From Saussurea involucrata (Eukaryota; Streptophyta; Magnoliopsida; Asterales; Asteraceae): a DNA stretch of 64,000 nt. Both the position numbers and the translations under genes were made by a program. Position 1 is the first letter of the stretch, and each line of letters begins with the position of its first letter. Below are positions 56,772 to 64,000 of this stretch, in pieces. Under the pieces are notes generated by a model. That model was given only the letters and a program-made list of their open reading frames with translations, was not told where the DNA came from and did not search any database. Location of the stretch: contig CM066327.1 in assembly GCA_033807775.1 (NCBI GenBank), forward strand, positions 75,150,795 to 75,214,794, given 5' to 3'.

Positions 56772-57540
56772 CACCACAACAAAATTGGTCTTATACGCCC
56801 AACCTTCCTTGGCTTAATAGAATACTTAATGGGACTTTAAATTTAGAGGACCAAGAAATTTGTGTCATATCTAAAATTGTTACAATAAGTTGTTAACCTA
56901 ACAAGTTCTATCAACTAACTTACAACCTAAAAGCATCTTCAACTGATTCTCCAAAATGGAGATTTTGGGGATTTTTGCTCCAACATATTCCCCAAAACCT
57001 TCTCCAAAATGGAGAAAGTATGAGAGAGAGAGAGAGAGAGGATGAAAATGTTCAAATTTGGAGATTTCTCCAAAAAAAATTATTCATTCTATCAATGAAA
57101 TTGCTTGAAATTAAATGTTTATGACAGATAAATAATATTTTATGATTTGTATTGAATATTAATTAATTGTATAATCTCCAAAATAGAGAATCTGTTGGAG
57201 ATGAAGGTAATTAAGATTTTGACTTTCTAATTCTCCATTTTGGAGAATTTGTTGGAGATGCTCTAATAGGACACAATACAACCCTTTTGAAAAGTGTCCT
57301 ATTAGCCTTTCATATATAAGACACCTTTCAAAACTATCATGTAAAAATACTAACAGGATGATTTACTTTTTGTGGTTGCCAAGCTTTGCTATTTAATATT
57401 TGTTAGGTCGCCTAACTTCATTATAACAACTTATTGCAACACCTTTAGATAGGATGTTGGTTTTTGGTCATATAGACTTAAAGTCATTAAGTACTCTATC
57501 ATGACACATGTACGTTCTAAGCGACTGATTTCGTTGTAGT
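56772..57540. mobile_element. CACTA-like non-autonomous element in the last intron (tentative)
   Basis: CACCACAACAAAATT at the left end and its near-complement ATTTCGTTGTAGT at the right end resemble the CACTACAACAAAA termini of CACTA transposons. A related right end lies near 59350-59364. The expected 3-bp duplication is not clear. It encloses the MITE at 56931-57263. Confidence 0.4.
56931..57263. mobile_element. Tourist-like (PIF/Harbinger) MITE, 333 bp
   Basis: Terminal inverted repeats of about 30 bp: AAGCATCTTCAACTGATTC at the left against GAGCATCTCCAACAAATTC from the right end, both continuing TCCAAAATGGA. Flanked by TAA on both sides (56928-56930, 57264-57266), the usual 3-bp duplication of this superfamily. 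It contains a (GA)n run at 57022-57040. Confidence 0.82.
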
Positions 57541-57644
57541 TCGTTTTTATGCTAAAATGACCAAATTCAAAGCAACTTATAAATTTGAATGGTGGAGTCA
57601 TTAAGCATTGAATAAGGATTTAGCATTAATTTAAGATATGCTAC

Positions 57645-58109
57645 CTCAGAAATCGTAGATCCATCGTTATAACCACCAGCCTTGTTAGAAACATGCACAG
57701 AACCCATGCAATCTTCACTAGTGAAGATGAGGGAAGATATCATATCACCATGATCTATAGTTATCTTTGCCAGCTTATGGTTTTTCTCGAGACAAAATGA
57801 CCACCGATATTGTGGACCCATACTGGACTCTGTTCCCCATAATCCAACCCGTGCAGTTTCTTGAGATGCCTTCAAATAGACACCGATGCCATCAATATAA
57901 TAACCAGCAAGCCCATAAAATCCAGCAAACGAACCTTTGTTCCATGGTACTACAAAAGGAGTCCCTGTTGCTTTACCAAAAGGCCCGTGGGTCCTTTTGT
58001 TCGTTTGGAAAGATAACGACGAAATTATTGTGTAACCAGGATATTCCCCAGCTGATACCCCAACCGTGCCATCAATGCCAATTATCTCCTCATCATGATC
58101 AAATGTAAC
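57645..58109 (-). CDS. Jacalin lectin gene, middle exon (end of domain 1, start of domain 2)
   Basis: Acceptor ttcag at 58110-58114, donor GAG|gtag at 57644: 155 codons, phase 0 at both ends. Residues 1-78 complete domain 1 (VTFDHDEEIIGIDGTVGV to GYYIDGIGVYLKA), with the sugar-loop motif G-YYI-D. The rest starts domain 2 (ARVGLWGTES... to NKAGGYNDGSTISE). Splitting each beta-prism domain between exons is common in jacalin-related lectins. Confidence 0.88.
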
Positions 58110-58623
58110 CTGAACACCCCAGAAAACAATTTTTTTTAAATTCATGACAATATACCATTAATGTAAGGCTCTTTTGTGCAAACAACTTTAGAATAAAATA
58201 GATGTCCTATGAATCAGGATCCAACGAGTACCTTATTTATATAGGGTTTGTGTACAAACTTCTCTAGATTGGAAGTGTACAATCGTGTTTATAGGACGCA
58301 AAAAGTGTCTAGGAGTTATCATAGACCGTTTTATAGGACTTAAGTTTATAGCACCAAACAATTCTATGTCCTATGTAAAAACGTTGCAATAAGTTTATAG
58401 GACGCTTTTGGGTGTCTTAACAAGTTTAGGACACTTTTGAAATAAAACGTCTTGTTCATTTCTTTATATGACATTATTTGGAAGAGCGTCTTACAAAAAC
58501 AAGTGTCCTATAAAAAGAGGTGTTCATAGGACATTTCTCAAAATTGGCGATTAAAAAATAATATAATATTTTATTTTAGAAGTATGCTAAAAACCTTGTT
58601 AAAACGTCTAAAAGCATCATATA
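58110..58623. other. Intron sequence, left part
   Basis: Repeated GTCCTAT/ATAGGAC words in both orientations (58260-58540) suggest a decayed DNA transposon, perhaps the same CACTA-like family as 56772-57540. No gene. Confidence 0.4.
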
Positions 58624-59063
<440 letters not shown>

Positions 59064-59070
<7 letters not shown>

Positions 59071-59238
59071 TGGTGTGGTGGTAAGGCCTGGGGAGTTCAT
59101 AGCGCTTGCCCGGGTTCGAGCCCCACCCACAGCACTTGTGGCCACTGGGATTTTCTCAGGGCTGCATTACTTCGCGGTCGGTTGTTTGCCAGGGATGTAC
59201 TGGGCCGAAGGCCCAGGAACCCTTTCCAAAAAAAAAAA
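59064..59238 (+). mobile_element. tRNA-derived SINE with poly(A), joined to the 18S fragment
   Basis: A-box-like TGGTGTGGTGGTAAGG (59071), B-box GGTTCGAGCCC (59113-59123), a tRNA-unrelated body and an 11-A tail (59228-59238). Its presumed first bases (GGCCGAC) are also the last bases of the 18S match, so the junction lies in a short shared sequence. Confidence 0.8.
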
Positions 59239-59269
59239 CATATTGCAATGATTTCACATTGGATGCACA

Positions 59270-59364
59270 ATTGTTTGGTCCTATAAACTTAAGTCCCATA
59301 ACACAAGTCTATTATGACACGTAGACATTTTTGACGTACTATAAACTCGATTTTGTTGTAGTAG
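59270..59364. repeat. Right-end remnant of a CACTA-like element
   Basis: CCTATAAACTTAAGTCCC to CGATTTTGTTGTAGTAG aligns with 57465-57540. No left terminus found. Confidence 0.4.
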
Positions 59365-59558
59365 TTATTGCCGTGAAAAACACTATAGTTTCTTGCAACC
59401 TATCGCGTTCCTTTTTGCATTTTTGTAGAAATTATGGTCTCTTAATTTGCAAGATAAGTACAATTACTTGAGACATATATTACAGTATTACTTCTCTATA
59501 AAGTTATGTGCACATTAGTTTATAGTTGTGTGTGAGCTTACTGGGGTAAGATTTTCAC

Positions 59559-59783
59559 CTCGCACACAGTGCATCCACCATTCCAACCACCTGTTTTTTT
59601 GGAATCATGCAAACACCCCCGACCATCTTCAGTTGTGTACATGAGAGAATATATTAGATCACCATGATCCATGGTTATCTTCTTAAGCTTATGATTATTC
59701 TCAAGTAGGAAAGACCAGCGATTTTGCTCAGATCCTTTTGATTTTGTTCCCCATATTCCTACTTGTGCAACTTCTTTACGAAC
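59559..59783 (-). CDS. Jacalin lectin gene, exon encoding the first half of domain 1
   Basis: Acceptor ttgcaag at 59784-59790, donor GAG|gtga at 59558: 75 codons, phase 0 at both ends. It encodes VRKEVAQVGIWGTKSKG to GGWNGGCTVCE, the N-terminal half of a jacalin domain, including the GG loop. It has no initiator Met of its own. The next exon upstream on this strand with a compatible phase and an ATG is 61358-61609. Confidence 0.85.
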
Positions 59784-59927
59784 CTTGCAACAAATAAAGT
59801 ATATAAGTCCAAGGTAGTGCAAGTAAAAGATGGAATTAAGACGATAAAAAATCATTCAAAATGGAACTATGTTACATTGTACAACCCTTTAGAGATAAAC
59901 TTGTGTTAAGAACAATTCATATTCAAA
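59784..59927. other. Intron sequence
   Basis: AT-rich; nothing recognised. Confidence 0.4.
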
Positions 59928-60066
59928 ACCTGAGGGTAGCTCAACCGATAAAACTTGGGTTTGCTCCTCAGATGTCACCATTTCAAATCCCCAAAAGGCC
60001 ACTGTCACATTGTTAACTTCAGGCCCATGGGATTAGTCGAGATGTGTGCAACCTGGCCCGGCCACC
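59928..60066 (+). mobile_element. tRNA-derived SINE, Au-like
   Basis: A-box-like TAGCTCAACCGA (59937), degenerate B-box TTTCAAATCCC (59981), and the downstream block GGGATTAGTCGAGATGTGTG (60029-60048) that resembles the Au SINE family. Shares the CTCCTCA...AAAGGCCA core with 55961-56070. Confidence 0.65.
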
Positions 60067-61357
60067 CACTGTTACCAAAACAATTCATATTCACTTGCTA
60101 AACTGTGCTCTAATGTGTTCAGTAGAAGTATGAACCAACATGTTATAGTTTCGACAAAGACCATATGCACTCTGAAGAGTTGCAGAGATGGTGTTCGTAG
60201 ATGTCCCCCTAGGTGCTCCTACTTGTAGAAAATTTGTGAACATATGTATCCAACAAAAGATGTTTGCAATGTTACTTTTTAACTTGGATGCATGAAGAAT
60301 ACATGTCATGATTGGTGTTTGAAAAAGCAATACAATATTGAATCAACCGGGATAGTTAACTCGATCAAACTTGCTTTCAGAATTTGTTCTAGTTGTGGTA
60401 GCTACGGCTAAAGTGGTTGATTAGTCATCTGAGAGAAAAAAAATTATGTAATTGTTTTGTATTCTAAAGATGTTAAGTAGCATGGTCGTGTGGGGTTACG
60501 GAATACGAGACAGGTTACGAGATTTTGAGGTGTTTGTGATTTGTTAACCACAGAAGATAAAAATGATAACAAATGATAGGGAAGTTCACCAAAGCAATGT
60601 GCGATGATAACCAACAGTATAGACAAGAGATTAACAACTTCATTTCGATCTCGAATTTTGGTTTAGGTTTCAAAACCTGATGATAGGTTATGATGTATTC
60701 AGATATCATTATTCATTGTGAATGTATAGGACAAGAGAGCCAGAGAGTAGGCCTTGAATGGCTACTGTATTTGATTAAGAATCAGACTAACACAAAAGAA
60801 GGCAACAGAACAATTTATATCTACAACTAGAACATGAAAATAACAATAGTAGTTCCTAAACTATACATAAATACACATAATACAATAACCTAACAATATA
60901 TATACACATATATAGACAAGAAAATTTTCAAAAGCTTCTTTTTGGTTGAACTTTTTGAAGCAATGTACAAATTTTATTACATCATACAAAAAGAATATAT
61001 GTTTTAGGACTATGCAAGCAAAATAAATATGTGCAAGGGCTCTCAACCAAAAGAACATATATTTTTGGGGGAGTAATTCATTGTTATCTGTTTGGCAGAT
61101 GTGACAGTGGGAAAATGGAAGAACAATTTTGGGTTCTTTCTGAAAACAAAAAATCAAGATCTGAAACCTTGCCCTGTTCACCCTCCCCTGTCTCTTTGTC
61201 AACTTTTTGTTGAATTTAATATTAGAAATTGCTAAGCCAAGTTCATTCCAAGTTCATCCGGTATGAACACGGTAGATTATGTTGATGGCCCTATGAACAA
61301 AAAATAATGATAATAATATTGTTGTGCATTAAAGTTTGAAAGAAATAAAAGATGAAC
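60067..61357. other. Large first intron, no clear gene
   Basis: AT-rich. The longest minus-strand ORF (60091-60330) has no recognised domain and no convincing splice sites. A (TATA)-rich stretch lies near 60895. Confidence 0.45.
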
Positions 61358-61609
61358 CTCAAGATGCTCTGTGCTTGAAGCTTCTCCATGAGCTATCAAG
61401 GTGTTGTATCCCTTCATAATGCCATTGCAGATTATGTGTTCAGTTGCTTTTTCACGAGTTGCCCACACGCTATTGGCGCACTTGATACATGGGCATTTAA
61501 TCTCTCCACTACCACTTGCATTGTTCCTGCCTTCAAGATCAAGGAATTCACCTAACCCCTTCAAAAATGGTGTGCTTGACCTGGCCTCACTCATCCAACT
61601 TGTATCCAT
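61358..61609 (-). CDS. Transposase-associated domain exon, probable first exon of the jacalin gene
   Basis: ATG at 61609 gives MDTSWMSEARSSTPFLKGLGEFLD, then IKCPCIKCAN (about residue 40), HIICNGIMKGYNTLIAHGE, the pattern of the Transpos_assoc domain found at the N-terminus of CACTA (En/Spm) transposases and some plant proteins; a metal- or DNA-binding role is assumed. A donor GAG|gttc lies at 61357, phase 0, after STEHLE. The next compatible acceptor on this strand opens the jacalin exon 59559-59783, also phase 0. No transposase core (Transposase_21) is seen nearby. Either this is a fusion gene of about 396 residues or a transposon relic that lies by chance in line with a lectin gene. Confidence 0.7.
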
Positions 61610-62140
61610 AATAGTTACCAGAGATCTGTAGAAGAATTACCCAACAATATTCTGATCATTGAGAGAAGCATAGCATCAAGATTACACTCTTTAATTCTCT
61701 AACCTCATTTATCTAGTTTATTTCAATTTAGGGTTAGCCTTCAGTCTTTTGAATTTTTTGATTCCATGACAATCAATAATCTTAATTATTATCTAACCAA
61801 TTAAGAAAAATGTTCTTATATATTTTTAAAAGATATATATAATTATAAGCAGTTCGATTAATTACAACATCAAACCCAAACAGGACAGCATAATGCGGGT
61901 AGCCAAATTTCCTGAACCAAAACTAATAAACCACCTTTTAACTACTTTTTCCATTCCCTTCATGGTTCGATTTAGATAGGGTTTTTTCAGTATCGCTAGC
62001 TCTTTACCTTGTAAGAAGCAAGCTGGCTATGGATACTTTTGAAATTAGCTCTGTTGTTGTTTGATAGACCGATTGTAGTTCCTCCTTTAATTCAGACTCT
62101 ACTACTGTTAAAGAGGAGAAAAGAAGCAAACTCAACTATT
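61610..62140 (-). promoter_or_regulatory. Probable 5' flank of the Transpos_assoc-jacalin gene
   Basis: AT-rich region upstream of the ATG. Several TATA-like words (for example near 61835-61850) but no single convincing core promoter. Confidence 0.35.
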
Positions 62141-62402
62141 ACGAAATTCAACCGAGCTTCAATTGGTGAATAAATGCAATCGCAACTTTAAAAATCGATT
62201 TGAGATACTGCGAGTATTTCAATCGGTGAATAGAAGCAATCGACAACTTTATCAAACAATTTGAGATACATAGCGAGTAAATGATTGGTTTCGAAATCCA
62301 ACCGAACTTCAATTTGGAAGCAATCGGCAACTTTATCAATCGATTTGAGATGCAGCAAGTAAATGATTGGTTTCGAAATCCAATTGGTAAATAGAAGCAA
62401 TA
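62141..62402. repeat. Minisatellite, about three units of 85-90 bp
   Basis: Imperfect copies of a unit containing GAAGCAATCG.CAACTTTATCAA, TTTGAGATACAGCGAGTAAATG and TTTCGAAATCCAACCGAACTTCAATT. It lies 0.5-0.8 kb upstream of the ATG at 61609. Confidence 0.75.
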
Positions 62403-64000
62403 CTGTGTGCAAATGATCGATTAGTCCAAATATATTCAAAGATTAGAGTATCATATTGAAGACTACACATCAATTGTGAAGAAGCATTCATCATTCATGG
62501 AAGAGATCAAACTAACCTTGAAATTTCAGCTGAAGAAACTTTACTTGTTAATGAATATTATCCAATTTCACGACGCATAAAATACAATGACGGCCTTGAA
62601 TAGTCGTTTCCACGTTGACAACGTGGAAGATTTCTGGGAAGTTGCTCAGAAAGCATTCCCATGGCGACGACAAATGGAGTCAGAAGAGATATGGAGGATC
62701 TTTATTACTAATAATGATACCTACACTTTTCCACCCAGTTGGTAGTAACCGACCATCTTCAATTAACGGTTGAAGATTTGATTATAAATTTTTAACGTAA
62801 ACTACATTTCCATCGCTTGCTTTGTTATTTATAACTATTTTGGTCCTTGATTTAAAAAAAAAATACTTTTTAAATTATTATGATTTTTTTTGGCAGGGAA
62901 TGGTGTCATAGCCTATGCCTAGATTAATCTTCTGACAAATTATGACTGTAAAGCATCAATCCTGATAAAACCTCAGTGGCTACAATTGTTGTGTACGTTT
63001 GGATTCAAATCCTGGACAAATGGAATATTCCATCACATCCACAAGGCCTTAACCAGTATGTCACGACCCTTATGGTTAATTATTATAATTTTCATTTCAT
63101 TTCATTTTACATCCTTCAAACTAACTTCGTTACAAAACTTTGTTTAGGCAAAGCCATTTAATCATTTAACACGTCTATTTAATTTTCTACTAAAAAGATA
63201 AAATATATTCTCTAAAAGATATTCCACACCCCCCTTCTTCAGTTCTTATTTTATGAAATGGTTTTGGGCTTTCTTTATATAAATATTTTATATAAAAATA
63301 AATTATAAAGATAATTAAGTTACTTTTTTAAAGTGATTATTACAAAATAAATGTTTTAAATATCCTTTAAAATATTGTTACATACAAATGCTATAAAATC
63401 TCATAAAATACCAACCACCTCTGTGTGAAGGTGGTTTCTCGTTTATGAAATTTCAAAATCCAGGGAAAAATCTTTAAAGACAAGCATGAGATTGGGATGA
63501 AATTTTATTCAAAATCCAATCCTATAAACCAAACAGGATCCAAGATTCTACCCCATACGAGTTCAATTTTGATCAACTTTCTTTTACGACCTTTTTTCAA
63601 TCATCTTCTCCGGCACACTTTCCTTCCCTTCTTCTTCACCTACTTCCCAAATCCAGCACTTCTAAAAAAATGCAACATCCCCATAATTCACAAGAATCAT
63701 AACCATTAGGTGGTCGTGGTTTCTCATCGCAGTAGAAAAGAAGAATAATAAAGGGAAAATTTGGGATGTTGCAAACCGTGGTTGTGAGACAGTGGTTATG
63801 ACCTTGTGAATAAATTTTTATCTTCATTCATCACAAAGTTATAAATGACAACTTCAATAAGGTAAAGTTTTTCTTGATGGCTTTCGTTCAAAATTCATAT
63901 ATGAACACGAACATCAATATTTTTCATTAGTGCATATGTGAACATGTAAATCCTAACATAGGTTCACATGTGAATCTTAATCATAACTTGTACGTGAGTA
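62403..64000. other. Intergenic AT-rich sequence
   Basis: No gene, RNA gene or defined transposon recognised. A palindromic TTTCCACGTTGACAACGTGG word near 62608 and an ACCAACCACCT/AGGTGGTTTC hairpin near 63411-63437 are present. Short ORFs here have no domain. Confidence 0.45.

Noticed and set aside
60091..60330. Possible extra exon between the Transpos_assoc and jacalin exons
   Set aside because: An open frame exists but no in-phase acceptor and donor pair fits; similarity to the jacalin N-terminus is limited to a few residues.

Overview
The window is plant nuclear DNA. It contains Ty3/gypsy and Ty1/copia LTR retrotransposons with initiator-Met tRNA primer sites (TGGTATCAGAGC), tRNA-derived SINEs, a Tourist-like MITE, a piece of cytosolic 18S rDNA and an intron-containing jacalin lectin gene. 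The retroelement types (SIRE-like copia with a long 3' ORF, Tekay-like gypsy) are compatible with an Asteraceae eudicot, but that is a judgement from memory of family types. About 54.9 kb of the 64 kb is retrotransposon.

Layout. 1-6783: element A, a Tekay-like gypsy with one unbroken 1526-codon gag-pol ORF and a 5' LTR cut by the window edge; it lies inside a copia 3' ORF. 6784-16477: two pol-less copia units (B1, B2) meeting at one LTR (9136-9690). 16478-17321: a different LTR (X). 17601-54650: a decayed minus-strand SIRE-like copia (D), split by element C (21305-52692, plus-strand copia, TSD gattg). C's 3' region holds element E (26075-51589, short LTRs, TSD ggagc). E's 3' LTR is split by minus-strand copia material (G, about 28960-51314). 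G is split by L (29854-43300, TSD cataa), a dimer with three LTRs and two internal domains of a non-coding gypsy derivative. Three of these insertions have perfect 5-bp target duplications, so their order is firm: D, then C, then E, then G, then L.

The last 9 kb (54.9-64 kb) is genic. A GC-rich fold-back repeat and a SINE precede a minus-strand gene whose four visible exons join in phase 0. The first encodes a CACTA-type transposase-associated domain and the other three encode two jacalin lectin domains. Its introns hold a Tourist-like MITE, CACTA-like remnants, SINEs and an antisense 18S rRNA fragment joined to a SINE.

The most notable observations are the possible transposase-associated/jacalin fusion gene, a long inverted repeat downstream of an intact LTR promoter (a possible siRNA-producing hairpin), the three-LTR dimer, the 18S-SINE chimera, clusters of a CCGG-centred motif shared by unrelated retroelements, and the excess of TAG among in-frame stops in the copia ORFs.
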